Below are positions 16,001-26,400 of a stretch of DNA of 64,000 nt, one piece after another. The translations under genes were made by a program, and so were the position numbers. The DNA is taken from positions 45,797,001 through 45,861,000 of the forward strand of contig NC_134371.1 of assembly GCF_035582795.1 (NCBI RefSeq). Direction: 5' to 3'. The number at the start of each line of letters is the position of its first letter. Position 1 is the stretch's first letter. The notes beneath the pieces were generated by a model. That model made no database searches. It saw nothing but the letters and a program-made list of their open reading frames with translations, and was not told the origin of the DNA. Source of the DNA: Mycteria americana. Taxonomy: Eukaryota > Chordata > Aves > Ciconiiformes > Ciconiidae.

Positions 16001-19000
16001 ATTTCCTTAACTTGCCACGGAAATTTGAAGCTGAAATCTATTTTATTACTCTACATCTTTTCATCACCTGCATACAGCAACTTTGCAGTGGGAAATTAAT
16101 CTCCAATAGCCTCAGAAGGCAGCTCCCCACATACAGGATTTCAAAAGATGAGCTCCATCTTAAATAAGTAGCTTGCCCCCACTACTCCTACTAGAAAGTA
16201 TTTAAAAACTTTCACTTTGACACAAGTCTTTTGAATTCCTGCCTAATTTACCCCATGGCCTGCTTAAATATATCTGTACTTATTCTAAAACTGTTTTGCA
16301 GCTTAAGCAGCTCTAACGGGTATTGCACCACTGAATCCTGCTCCACATGTATTGCACAGCAGTAATAATTTTTGAAATTAATAAGATACAAATCTTTCAG
16401 AAGAAAAGTGAAGACAAACAGAAAAAGTTTCTAATTTTTTTTCCAAAAACTTAAAAAAAGAATTGAGACAATTAACCATTTGTTCTTTGTTCTTACTCCG
16501 CTAGCCCTTTTATTTTTCATTACGTATTATACAGAGATCCAAGTTAACAGAACTAAAATCCATTACTTGCATAGGAAACAATTTTAAGTGAAAGTGACAG
16601 CCATTAAATACTTATTTGTTGTGTACTCAGTGATACAGATTACTTGTTCCAGTGATTCTAACATTCTTACAAAAATTATAACAAAACTATACCTTCCATT
16701 CTTCCCCTTTCCTGCAGTCATCAAATACTGATGATTTTAGCTCTGTAAGAAGAAACAGAGATAGACAGTTTACCAGTTAGAGGAATCAAATTGTTACCAA
16801 AAAGTAATTCACCCATTTAGACTCATATGTTTAGAGACCTAAAAAGGGAGGAATAAAAAAAAAACCCACACCAACCCACTGATAAATACCTCTACAGAAT
16901 TCTTGACCACAAACTGTCCCTGTCTGTTTCAGAAGGACGTAGCTAAATTTTTCATTTTTGCTAATATTAAACAGCTCCATAAAAAACAGTCTGAGTGATC
17001 ACAGGTCTGTAAATATTTCACTTTGTTTCTATTTTTTTAGTGAACTCTTCCACTAAATGGATTATGCATGTACAAAAAATTTAAGCTACTCTAAGATAAG
17101 GCAGCTGGACCAACACATTCACAAACAGACCTATTTTAAAATGTATGCTAACTTCAGATGTCCTTGTTCTTTCTTTGGAATTCCAGAATAAGCCTAAGAA
17201 AATACCAGTTCTTTCAGGAAGTGAAGGTTATCTTAAATAAGTTATCCATTATCTTTTCCTGCTATGACAACTTTGGAAGAAATGTCAATTAAAAAGCTTG
17301 TACAGGGTTCAGCAATAGGCATCAGCATCTAGTTATGACCCACCGCTTTTAAAGATCACCAGAACTAAGAGTGTCATCAGGCTAATGCAGATTTGGTCTC
17401 ACAGCAGTGGTATGTATTAGTTAAAAGTCAGAAGATTTTGGGAACTGTTGAAAACCTGGTGCTTAGAAACATAGGAATAAAGAGGTCTGATTATTTTGTT
17501 CTCTTTTCCCAGAGAAGAGAATTTCAGGTTAAGCTGATGACTACTGCTATTAAAATAGCTGGAGCTTTTTCCCAAATGAAAAAGTGAAAGTAATAGAAAC
17601 AGAAGCCTAAAATGCAAATTAACAAATTCAGCACACATTGTTATTACTGCCAAGTGAAAGAACCATAAGAAGTTTCAGAATAGTAGGTGGACATACAACA
17701 AAAAGTACACCTATTTCTTCAACATTTCTAAATATTAATATTTTCACTTATGTCCAAGTCCCTTTGGCATGACACTGTTGCAAGACACTTCATCTCTACC
17801 TCCAACTTCCAGTGCCTCAGAATTCAGCAGTTTCTTCCAGCTGAGCAGCCTACCTGCTCATTCAGCCTTCATTTCAGTTTCACAACTCTAACACTGCATA
17901 GCATGCAACACCCCAAGATGTCACACTTCATGCTTCTCATGGTTATATTTTACAAAGATGTCCTAACACAGACTCTTTCACACTAACTTTCACACAAGAA
18001 GTTTCTTTTGAAAGATGAGTACTTTATGCTTTAGCTTTCCAATATGCTCAAGTTACTTTTTGCAGCATTGACATTCTTCATAGGAACTTAAAACCCTTAC
18101 ACTCTGCTTCACCTAATAAACTGACAAAAACACTGGTCTAAAAGTTGTTTAAGCAAAAAGCACATGTTTCAAGGGGATGCAGTTGGTGTATTTTGTTTAT
18201 GCTGCTGAACAACAGAACTCAAGCTCAGTTCTCCTGAACCCTTTTCAGCTTATACAACTCCTGAAATCCATTATCATTCCTCAAACTTGCCCTCTGGGTT
18301 GCTTCCACTTCAACATCCTTCCTGTTATACACAATCCACAGTTTTCAACAAGTTCTAGGTCTGCTTAGCCTGGTGTAGAGACTCTCATGACTTCTTTGGA
18401 TATACTCTCTACAAAACTGCAGAATGCTCATCACTCCATAGCTGCTACCAAGACATATTTGTTGGTAATACCTGAATGCAGGATGTAATACAGGCACATT
18501 TTCTCCTGTCACTTCTATACTGTGTATTTGTTACTTACGTTTTTCTAGGTCTGTATACAAGGTGTAACAAATCTTTAGCCTCATGAAAATTTCATTAACC
18601 TTCATATTTTCTGAGAACACTCTTACCAAGGAATTAGGCTCCTCAGCATTACACAGAGTTCTTAAATAAATTAAGTGCCTGAGAGCCTTGTCCAAAATCT
18701 CAAATATATTTTTTCTACAATACTTTAACTTACTTGCCTATAAAATAAACCAGAACATACAAATGCATAATCCAGTTGTGTCCTGAACTTAATTTCTGTA
18801 ATTAAAAATACAAGTCAGCTTTCTCCCATCATGAAAAGACATTTTATTCCAAGCTATCAGTGTACCAGATACAGTGAGTGTATTTGTCCCTGAAACATTA
18901 CAACTGTTATTTGTTTCATCCTCAATCTGCAGCTGCTTTACGCAAATAACTGACCTTACACTGGTTTACAGGCTCTCAAAATCATCTCATTTGTCTCCAG

Positions 19001-22000
19001 TAAGCATTCTGAATGTACCAAAACCAATCATAAACCCAGGTATGAATAGTGCTCCATTTTTGTCTAAGTTTTCACTTCCTTCTCACAAGTTTCATACCAA
19101 CCATGCATTCTAACTACCTTCTCTAATTTTGTCTTTTCTGAATACATTCAATTAGTTTAAGGCATTTTTCTTCTACTTTTACTTCCCAATCCAGATAAGA
19201 ACTATACACAACCCTGACGGAACAGCAGACTGCTAAATCCCTGTGTGAAAAAAACAAACAGACAAAAAAAAAAATCAAACCACACCTTGGCAAAGTTAAT
19301 GACCCATTTATAACACACTTACTGAAGAAAGGACTAAAACAGCTTTTACTGTAAGCAAGTGTTCTGGAAAATAAAGTTGCAGAAATGCTGGATCATTTAA
19401 AAAAATTAATATAGACATCTACGGCTAGGCTAGAATCTTATTATACAAGTCTAGAACACATTTTGAAGTTGTAAAAAAAAAAAAAAAAAAAAGACAGACA
19501 GAATTCCTTGTGGAAGTAACCTTATTTGCAGATATACACAGAGATGCAGTATATAGTTAATTTTATTCACAGGAACTACCGCCTCCTAAATACAGGTAGC
19601 TTCCCCCACCCCCGTAACTGTGAACTTCACTGACAACAAGCTTTGGTGAAGTAACATTTTCACACACTTCTGCTTAGATTCAGTCTAAAATTGCACCTTA
19701 CAGAAAGGGCTATCACAATGGAAAGAAGGGTTTTTAACAGCACCATACCAGAACACAGGTACAACATTTTGTACACATGACACAGGTACAACTTCTTTGC
19801 CTATTAGCAGAACAGGAATAAGATACACACTGACAACAAGCTGCTACATGAAGCATCGGCATCACTGACACATTTTCAGACAAACCAGCCTTAAAAAAAA
19901 AACACCAAACACATTTGCTGAAACATTAGAAAGCAGCAGTTTATGGCCTTCAATTATCCATAAACAAAGTGCCAGACAATGTCTAAGACTTAGTTCATCA
20001 ATTTTCATTGTTGTTGTAGTCTTGGAAAGACAAAAGTAACTATTTATCTAACAAAGCATTCTTTTCAGAAGAAGGTCCCTTTTCAGAAAGTTTACAATAT
20101 AAATGTGTTATTATTCACACCACTTCACCATCACTCTAATCTTTCTTCCCCATGGTCTTGTCTGCATTGGCAACGCCATTTTCAAAAGTCCTTATACGCC
20201 CTAATGATGCACTAGCACTTTGATCAGGTCTAAGTCTTTTATAGAAAGACCTCAGGACAAATCCATTGCTTTACAGCCAAACGCACAAATAACTTAACAG
20301 AGCAAGACAGGACAAGCAAAGCAGCAAAAGTAGGGATTTTTAAAGGTCAAGTTTTAAACAAAGGCATCTAACTCATGCGAGCAGGGTACAGATGTCAGCA
20401 ATCAAGGACTGAACACCACAGGAACAGTTCGCTTTCCTCTTTCTCCCCTTTTTCTATTTTCTCTTCCAGTGACACAAGCAAGCGGACTGGAGCTTGCAGG
20501 TGGGAGCAGAGGAGGAAAACGCAGACAAGAAGGCAGCAGGACCTTCCCATTTCAGTGACAGTCACTAGACAGGCTGAGCTGCTCATGGAGTCACAACCTC
20601 AGTACAATTAAGTCCGGCACAAGGTGGCTGCTAATGCTTCTCCCCAAAGGTCTCACAGTACCTGTAATACTATTAGCCCTTCTACTCCACCAAGACATGG
20701 AGTAGTTACAACTTCATTTTCTGCACCAAACACCAGCAGAACCTGTTCCTAAACATGGCAATAAAACCTTGCAGTTCTGTCCTGGTTTCGGCTGGGATAG
20801 AGTTAATTTTCTTCCTCAGCTCAGTCGGTAGAGCATGGGATTCTAGAGCATGGGTAGAGCCCCACATTGGGCACCACAAAGGACTGTCGTGGTTTAGCTT
20901 CAGTTGGCAACTAAGCAGCACACAGCTGCTCACTCACCCTCCACCCCTGGTGGGATGGGGAGAGAATTAGAAGGGCAAAAGTAAGAAAACTTGTGGGTTG
21001 AGATAAGAACAGTTTAATAATTGAAAAAGATATAATAATAAATTCTAATGAAAAGGAAAACAGTAAGAGAGAGAGGAACAAAACCCAGGGAAAAAAAAAC
21101 CCAAGTGATGCAACCACTCACCACCCACTGACTGATGCCCAGCCAGTCCCCGAGCAGCAATCGTTGCCCCCTGGCCAACTCCCCCCAGTTTATATACTGA
21201 GCATGACATCATATGGTATGGAATAGCCCTTTGGGCAGTTGGGGTCAGCTGTCCTGGCTGTGTCCCCTCCCAGCTTCTTGTGCACCTGGCAGAGCATGGG
21301 AAGCTGAAAAGTCCTTGACCAGTGTAAGCACTACTTAGGAACAACTAAAACCTCAGTGTGTTATCAATATTATTCTCATACTAAATCCCAAACACAGGCA
21401 CTATACCAGCTACTAGGAAGAAAATTAACTCCATCCCAGCCGAAACCAGGACAAGTTCATTCATGAAAGTACCTGGGGACACCTTCTGCTTTTTCTTCTG
21501 AAAAGTGTGAAGCCCAACATAGAGCAGGCAGTGCCACTTTGTGACAGACAACCAGAGGGCCCCTTCTGAAGTCGGGAGCACTCTCCAAAATTGCCGTTTT
21601 GGAAGCAACAGGGATAGTCCTTGAAAAGCTGACTGCAGTTTAACCTCTTCAAGAGCTGGCATAGCTGGTTATATCCTGCATAGCTCACCTTTATCTCGCA
21701 ATAAGGCAAAAACATTTCCATCCAGGTGCCATTACTGCAGGCACCTGCGACACCGCCGCAAGCCGGGGCGGCCGCCTCCCGCCACCCCGACGAGTCACTA
21801 GCTGAAACAGCCAGAGAAGAACAACCACCTCCAGCCTCTGCCGCACACCGGCTCCCCACAGAGCCGCCCGCGCCCAGCCCAACTCTCCCGGCGCCCGCGG
21901 CAGGCCTGACCGCCCGCCTCAGCTCCGACACGCAGCGCGGCTCCTAACTCGCCTCCAGCCGCGCCAGGAGGGACCGCGGCCCCAACCTCGGCGACCAGGG

Positions 22001-22221
22001 CACTCCCGACCCCAACACGCCGAGCTACGGGGAGGCGGCGCCTCAGGGGAGGCGGCGCCTCAGCGGCAGCGGCGAACGCTCCCGGCCGGCCCGCGCCGCC
22101 GCCCACCGAGCGGCCCCAGGCCGCTCCCAGCCTCGGGGGACAAGGGGAAGGGGGCGCAGAACGTAACGCCACACTCACTCTGCCACACCAAACTCTTCAG
22201 CCCCCGCACCGCCGGCGCCAT
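916..22221 (-). CDS. STXBP3: Syntaxin-binding protein 3 (Munc18c), 17 coding exons, C-terminus outside window
   Basis: Sec1/Munc18-family protein; known to bind syntaxin-4 and control SNARE-dependent exocytosis at the plasma membrane, including insulin-stimulated GLUT4 delivery. Coding exons (minus order): 22179-22221, 16693-16742, 15857-15938, 13535-13611, 12816-12894, 11328-11428, 9136-9290, 8176-8266, 7085-7209, 5505-5609, 4932-4989, 4647-4712, 4085-4165, 3342-3480, 2611-2717, 2049-2147, 916-1001. These join in one frame for 514 codons plus 2 nt with no stop. The reading matches remembered human STXBP3 (592 aa) along its length, so about 78 residues lie left of base 1. The start ATG is the only one in exon 1 and has a purine at -3 and G at +4. 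Tyr217 in the LENYY motif corresponds to human Tyr219, a reported insulin-receptor phosphosite. One intron appears to use a GC donor (see findings). Identity is very secure; exon edges were chosen by frame and splice consensus. Confidence 0.96.
2049..2147 (-). CDS. STXBP3: STXBP3 coding exon 16
   Basis: Residues 454-486, including [20 protein letters not shown] then IME, the conserved 'LSRW.P..KD..E' motif of Sec1 proteins. Donor GTAAAT. Confidence 0.95.
2611..2717 (-). CDS. STXBP3: STXBP3 coding exon 15
   Basis: Residues 418-453: [20 protein letters not shown] then [15 protein letters not shown]. Donor GTAAGA. Confidence 0.95.
3342..3480 (-). CDS. STXBP3: STXBP3 coding exon 14
   Basis: Residues 372-417, from [20 protein letters not shown] to [13 protein letters not shown]. 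Nearly identical to the remembered human sequence. Donor GTATGA, phase 1. Confidence 0.96.
4085..4165 (-). CDS. STXBP3: STXBP3 coding exon 13
   Basis: Residues 345-371: [20 protein letters not shown] then GLCKTEQ. Donor GTAGGT. Confidence 0.95.
4647..4712 (-). CDS. STXBP3: STXBP3 coding exon 12
   Basis: Residues 323-344, with [20 protein letters not shown] type sequence (actual start LSISAL), part of the helical hairpin region of domain 3a. Donor GTAAGG. Confidence 0.92.
4932..4989 (-). CDS. STXBP3: STXBP3 coding exon 11
   Basis: Residues 303-322: [20 protein letters not shown]. Donor GTAAGT. Confidence 0.94.
5505..5609 (-). CDS. STXBP3: STXBP3 coding exon 10
   Basis: Residues 268-302: [20 protein letters not shown] then [14 protein letters not shown]. 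The acidic stretch followed by LWV(K/R)IRH is diagnostic for Munc18 proteins. Donor GTATGT, phase 2. Confidence 0.94.
7085..7209 (-). CDS. STXBP3: STXBP3 coding exon 9 (ends at a GC donor)
   Basis: Residues 227-267, carrying the Sec1 signature [20 protein letters not shown]. The only splice that keeps the next exon in frame ends the exon at ...TAC AA followed by GCAAGT, a non-canonical GC donor. The GT four bases further in leaves exon 10 out of frame. Confidence 0.9.
8176..8266 (-). CDS. STXBP3: STXBP3 coding exon 8
   Basis: Residues 196-226: [20 protein letters not shown] then [11 protein letters not shown]. It holds the conserved tyrosine pair Tyr216-Tyr217 (human Tyr218-219). Donor GTAGAA, phase 0. 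Confidence 0.95.
9136..9290 (-). CDS. STXBP3: STXBP3 coding exon 7
   Basis: Residues 145-195, including [16 protein letters not shown] and [20 protein letters not shown]. The residues between Pro and the MAEQ motif are the least human-like part, as expected for the variable insert. Donor GTGGGA, phase 2. Confidence 0.94.
10733..10769. repeat. Imperfect intronic hairpin
   Basis: ATTGAGAAAACATGGA pairs with TCCATGTTTT...CTCAAT a few bases on, with a 3-nt bulge on one arm. It lies in the STXBP3 intron between exons 6 and 7. No function can be assigned. Confidence 0.5.
11328..11428 (-). CDS. STXBP3: STXBP3 coding exon 6
   Basis: Residues 111-144, beginning [20 protein letters not shown] and ending FFPYESQ. 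Very close to the remembered human protein. Donor GTAAGT, phase 0. Confidence 0.95.
12816..12894 (-). CDS. STXBP3: STXBP3 coding exon 5
   Basis: Residues 85-110, with [12 protein letters not shown] matching the conserved 'Y..A.(V/I)(Y/F)FT' Sec1 motif. Donor GTAAGT, phase 1 end. Confidence 0.94.
13535..13611 (-). CDS. STXBP3: STXBP3 coding exon 4
   Basis: Residues 59-84 ([20 protein letters not shown] then ITPTKK), the Sec1-family 'YF(I/L)TPT' strand. Donor GTTAGT, phase 0 end. Confidence 0.94.
15857..15938 (-). CDS. STXBP3: STXBP3 coding exon 3
   Basis: Residues 32-58, including [20 protein letters not shown], a conserved stretch of domain 1 of the Munc18 fold, which contacts syntaxin. Donor GTAAGC; ends in phase 1. 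Confidence 0.94.
16693..16742 (-). CDS. STXBP3: STXBP3 coding exon 2
   Basis: Encodes residues 15-31 ([17 protein letters not shown]). The acceptor is TTACAG and the donor GTATAG. It follows an intron of about 5.4 kb that holds the ERV-derived element. Confidence 0.93.
20773..20777. repeat. Left 5-bp target-site duplication (AGTTC)
   Basis: AGTTC immediately precedes the element at 20778 and recurs directly after its right end at 21454-21458. This shows that the whole 676-bp unit integrated as one piece. Confidence 0.75.
20778..21453 (-). mobile_element. ERV-derived element: full LTR plus primer-binding/tRNA-Lys segment plus inverted U3 end
   Basis: Bases 20885-21453 are an LTR in minus orientation: TG...CA-type ends, a TATATAAA-like promoter motif near 21186-21200, and the same family as 52812-53386. 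Beyond its U5 end, 20857-20876 reads on the minus strand as a primer binding site complementary to the tRNA-Lys 3' end. This runs on into tRNA-Lys body-like sequence (about 20816-20856). The far end, 20778-20815, is a 38-bp inverted copy of the LTR's own U3 terminus (21416-21453) with a single mismatch. The unit is bounded by AGTTC on both sides. No viral protein-coding sequence is present. Confidence 0.85.
21454..21458. repeat. Right 5-bp target-site duplication (AGTTC)
   Basis: Matches 20773-20777 exactly. Confidence 0.75.
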
Positions 22222-22640
22222 CTTGCTTGCCAGCTCCAGCTCCACCTCACGCCGCTCCCTTCCGCTCCTCTGCCCAGCCCCGCCGCGCCCTCTTCAGAGG
22301 CGGCGGGCGGAGCTGGGCGGCCGTGGCGGAGTGCGCTGCCCGATCGTGGGGCGGGGCGCGGGGGGCTCCCGCCGGCTGTGCCAGCCCGTCAGGAGCCGTG
22401 TCAGCTGCAGGGCCCCCTTTCTCTGCGGTGATGGCGTCTGAAATTCCCGCTGGGATAGCGGCCGGTGACCAGGGCTCATACCTTGAGGAAGGAGCGTCCT
22501 GTTGCTTGTCAGAAGGTGAGCCCGGGACGCCTCCCGGGCCCCGAGGCCGGCTCCTTGTGCGGTGTGTGGAGCAGCCGGGGGGGCCGGCAGACCGCCTGGC
22601 CGGGGGAGCCTCCACGAAACCTGCCGTGGTCCCGGGTCCC
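21690..22640. promoter_or_regulatory. CpG-island promoter of STXBP3 (and divergent DNA)
   Basis: The sequence shifts abruptly from AT-rich intron to dense G+C with frequent CG, spanning the STXBP3 start codon. A tandem duplication of 'gaggcggcgcctcagggg' type sequence lies near 22031-22062. No TATA box is evident. The island runs past the STXBP3 start toward FNDC7 and includes a small open exon-like ORF on the other strand (22431-22515). Confidence 0.8.
22179..22221 (-). CDS. STXBP3: STXBP3 coding exon 1 (start codon)
   Basis: Encodes [14 protein letters not shown] plus one base (residues 1-14). It is followed by a strong GTGAGT donor. The start codon lies inside an AAGATGGCGCC string that resembles a YY1 site. 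It sits at the edge of a CpG island. Confidence 0.95.
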
Positions 22641-23342
22641 CTGGGGGTGTAAAACTCCCCTCGCCACCGTGGATCCCTCATAAAAACGGTCCCCGGGTTC
22701 CCTGTTACATCCGTGTAAGCCACCGGAGAAAACACTATCAGTTCATAGAAAGATACCGTTTCTTGACGCTAAAATGGTCTGTCAGAAGTTATAGTTTGAA
22801 GACATAAAGGCCTGTTGTCAAAGGGGAACCAGCAGCTGGTATGAATACGAAGAAATGAGAGGAAACTTTCTCTTCCCACAACGCAAAGCATGAGGAAGAG
22901 TGGTTCCCAGTCGGTATGGCGGTGTTCCGTTCAAAGGGGAGTATGACAAGAGCATCATTCCTGACAGAAAAAAGATCCTTGTAAGTGGACAACAATGGCA
23001 ATAGATAACAAGCTGAACAGCAAATTTCGAATTTACATCGGGCTTAATTATTTTATGAATCTTGTATAAGCAATACAGAAACTGCATCCTGTAACAGAAG
23101 GGAAAAAAATCCACCACCCACCTGCCTAAAAGTTCAAGGCTATGTCAGACTCGTTTCATCAAGGTTTTGGTAGCTGCTGGCAGGCTGTAGTCCAGCGGGG
23201 AGGAGGGCCTAACCTAATGCGACCTCCTCTCGTCCCAGGGAATAAACCTACAGTGACAGCACTGCTGCAAAATATTACTGGTCTCAGCAGGGATCGGCCT
23301 GAGCTCATCCCCATGTGAAGGCTGGAACAAAGTTCTGAGAAC
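22222..23342. other. STXBP3-FNDC7 divergent intergenic segment
   Basis: About 1.1 kb between two start codons on opposite strands. The left half is CpG-rich and the right half is ordinary sequence. It must hold the STXBP3 5' UTR/TSS and probably the FNDC7 TSS. A short ORF with a good donor (22431-22515) is described in findings. Confidence 0.7.
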
Positions 23343-23405
23343 ATGTGCCGTGCAAGAAGTAAATCATTAATATTTATTGGACTGCTTTTCAACTGCCTAG
23401 AAATG
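23343..23405 (+). CDS. FNDC7: FNDC7 coding exon 1 (signal peptide)
   Basis: MCRARSKSLIFIGLLFNCLE then M, followed by GTGAGT. A short basic N-terminus and a hydrophobic core fit a signal peptide. This ATG was chosen because it is the only hydrophobic leader that joins the later exons in frame. Confidence 0.75.
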
Positions 23406-26400
23406 GTGAGTGCAACTCATTTTCCTTAGAACTATTTTCCAGAATGATATTGTACTCTTTGTAAAAGTAAACTAAAAGTTAGGGTAGAGACTCTGACACC
23501 CACTTCTACATTAATATTTTGTTACTATTACACTTTTGCAGTGTTTACTAGTGACTGAAAAATAAAATAATGTATTAGGACCCAAGGTCTTTCGAAGTCT
23601 GTCAACAACTGAAAACTGGATCGATAGGCAGATTCAGAGAGGAAAATGAAGAAGTAATATGTTCTGCACCCCTGTACCAAATCTCATTGGTTGCATAAAC
23701 TTTCCGTGACTTAAAGAATCTCACAAATATATCATATCAGTAAAATGTGCTAAAAAATAGTATTTTAAGTTGTTGTTGTTGTTATTACTAACATTATTAG
23801 TTTTTTAATTTTCCAAATAAAATATTTCACTTTGTATTTCTAATTTTTTTACATCTTCCTTTTCAGATCTTTTCAGCTAACACAGGTAAATCTTCAAAAT
23901 GGTATTTTGGTTTTGCCTGCTTATTTTTGAATGGGTCTGAAGAGACACCTGAAACACACACCTGTGTGATTTCTAATAAAACATTCTGTAATTTCTAGCA
24001 GCTTTATAAACAAAAATTGTTTTCAAGTTTGATTCAGCTTTAAAAAAAATTATGTTGATATCTTTATAAATTTTAAGCCTCATTTTTAGGAGTCCCAATT
24101 CTGTCAGACACTTGTGCAAAGATTCTGACAGGCCACTTATGCCTTGACACTAGCGTGAACCACGGAGAACACTCAGCTGGACAAATTGTGCTGTTCATTA
24201 CCTACATAACTATGCTACAAATAGGATTCAAACTGTGCCATATTGGCACCCAATTAATTGTTGTATCTTTTAATAAAAAAAAAAAAAAAACAAGCCCCCA
24301 AAACCCAAAAAACACACCAGAAGAAGCATGATCTCCTAAGCACAAATATTTCCAATGTTTTACACATTTTGTATTTTCTTCAATCTCGTATTTTGCGCCT
24401 ACAGCTCCTATTTCCTTAAATGTGAATACTGACTAGTGCAAAATATGAGGAATGCAAGATTACAAGAAATGCCTCAAAATTCATTCATTCTCTGGTGATA
24501 GTTCCTGCATATACTGCACTGTCAAGAGTCTTAAATGCTTAATCGTTGCAGATATGTTGTTGCAGTATCTGAACACTTACTTACTGTAGCATATTCTTTT
24601 CATGATTTGCAAAACAAGCATTTGATCCTATTCATGTGTGGAATAGTTGACATTGGTTGTATATCCACATATGGATTATACCCAGTATTTTTTAAAATAA
24701 TTAGACTACAGCATATGGGGGTTTTAAGAAAAATAGCCATCATCAGAACATGATATTATGAGAGCAAGCAGCAGTTATTACAGTAATTAATGGATTACGA
24801 AAGTGAACAAGGGAAATAGCACTCCAAATTCAGTGGAATGCCTATCGTCTGAAAATTAGGTCACGTAGATGCTTGATAAGGCACTGAACAATCTTCTTGT
24901 CAAGACTTAACTAAATTCAGGAATGACTGAAATGGGGTTTTGATAATGATTTTTTTTTTTTTTAGGTTTCTCTATGTCTATATACAATGTGACATCACGA
25001 AGCATTTATCTCAGATGGCCCAAGTTTTCAGGAGCCTCTTCTTACAGAGTCACAGCTACAGCTGTGAATACTGTAGGCCATTCATTACTCGCTCATTTTA
25101 GTGATGTTACACTTAAAGGAACTCTAACTTCATTAATTCCGAATACTATTTATGCTATACAAGCAGAAGCTATTGACAAGAATAGAATTATTCTTGCAGA
25201 AACACAGATTATGCAGTCAACAGGTTAGTAAGAGAAACTTTGTGAAGTATAATTTCTATGGACTCTGTAGGTCTGGGTTTTTATCCTTGATGTTTCATTG
25301 TACTGGTAAGGAATAGCTGCCATTCCTGTTGAAGCCTTTTGCTAGTTCTCCTACTGAGTTCAATATTAGCATGATTAGCTCCTTTTCCCCTCTGCTTTTT
25401 TTTAACATATATGTTTCCCTGACCTGCTACACACAGCTTGCTCAGACTGCAGCTTTCCAAATCACCTACCCTTTCATTACAAATGCAGGTGTGAAGCTAT
25501 ATACGTTTTTAAGTACTGATGCTGATAAATGGTATTTTTGTTTCATTCATAAAAGGACTTGTAGCTTATAAGTCATTGATGGATATTGAAGAAGAATCTA
25601 CATAAACAGAAGTGCTTTTTTATTTCATCACTGAAATGTAATTGAAAAAATATTCTGTTGAAATTCTGTTTTTAAAGTAGTTTAACTGATAATTTTTAGA
25701 AATAGCCATTATTTTTCCAGTAGAATTTGTTTCTTATAAAAGTAATTATTACAATAAAAATTGAAAATAATAAAGTAGCAGTGTTTATCCTGGTAAGTAT
25801 GAAAAAACCTCTATTACTAGCTTAGTTATGGGAGAACAGATATTAATGATTAATGTTCTGTAACTTATTTCTGATATAAATCATGTGCTATATATTCTCT
25901 ACTTGACTGTTAGGCAAGCAACTCCCTTAGACTTGCATAAGGATTTCCTGCTCAGAAATTTTTATGAATTGTTACTAAAGACAATATGTTAAAAAGAAAA
26001 AAAAATCATAGTGCAATAGCTTGCTCAAAGACCGCGAAAGACACACCTGCAACTGTTCTATAGGCATGGTCATACAGAATATATGTTACCATTTTTACAA
26101 ATGGGGCAAAAGAGGGTGTCTGGCTATAGCTGAATAAGAAAATGCTTGGGACTAAGAGAGCAGACATAATGCTGAGGAGTTGTATAACCGTGTATAATAC
26201 TTGCTAGGGTCTCTGAATTCCCAAATTAGCTGCCTTGCTATAAATAAATTTGCCTCAAGGCGCATACTTTCATCCCAAATACTTTTTCATTCCTTTCCTT
26301 AATTTTAGGTGGGATACACCTTCATTTTATCTTTTTTTCTCTTCTAGTGAGTTTTTTGCAGCCTTGCAGTATATGGACTTGCTTTACATATCCTGATTCT

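Larger units (their letters stand above)
16743..22178 (-). other. STXBP3 intron 1
   Basis: Long first intron with a GTGAGT donor and TTACAG acceptor. It contains poly-A/poly-T tracts, the ERV-derived element at 20778-21453 and part of the CpG island. I see no further exon in it. Small ORFs inside show no family resemblance. Confidence 0.8.

Noticed and set aside
20816-20876. A functional tRNA-Lys gene
   Set aside because: The D-arm side and the 3' acceptor/T-arm end are present, but the anticodon arm is replaced by a duplicated TAGAGCATGGG and CCA is encoded. It is bounded by LTR sequence, so it is primer-derived ERV material.
20778-20884. A second, separate plus-strand solo LTR next to the minus-strand one
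   Set aside because: Only 38 bp of LTR end is present, and the AGTTC duplication brackets the two parts together rather than each alone.
21461-22735. Several 120-160-codon ORFs on the minus strand around the STXBP3 promoter
   Set aside because: CpG-island open frames that include the real exon 1 in a different frame; none shows a known domain.
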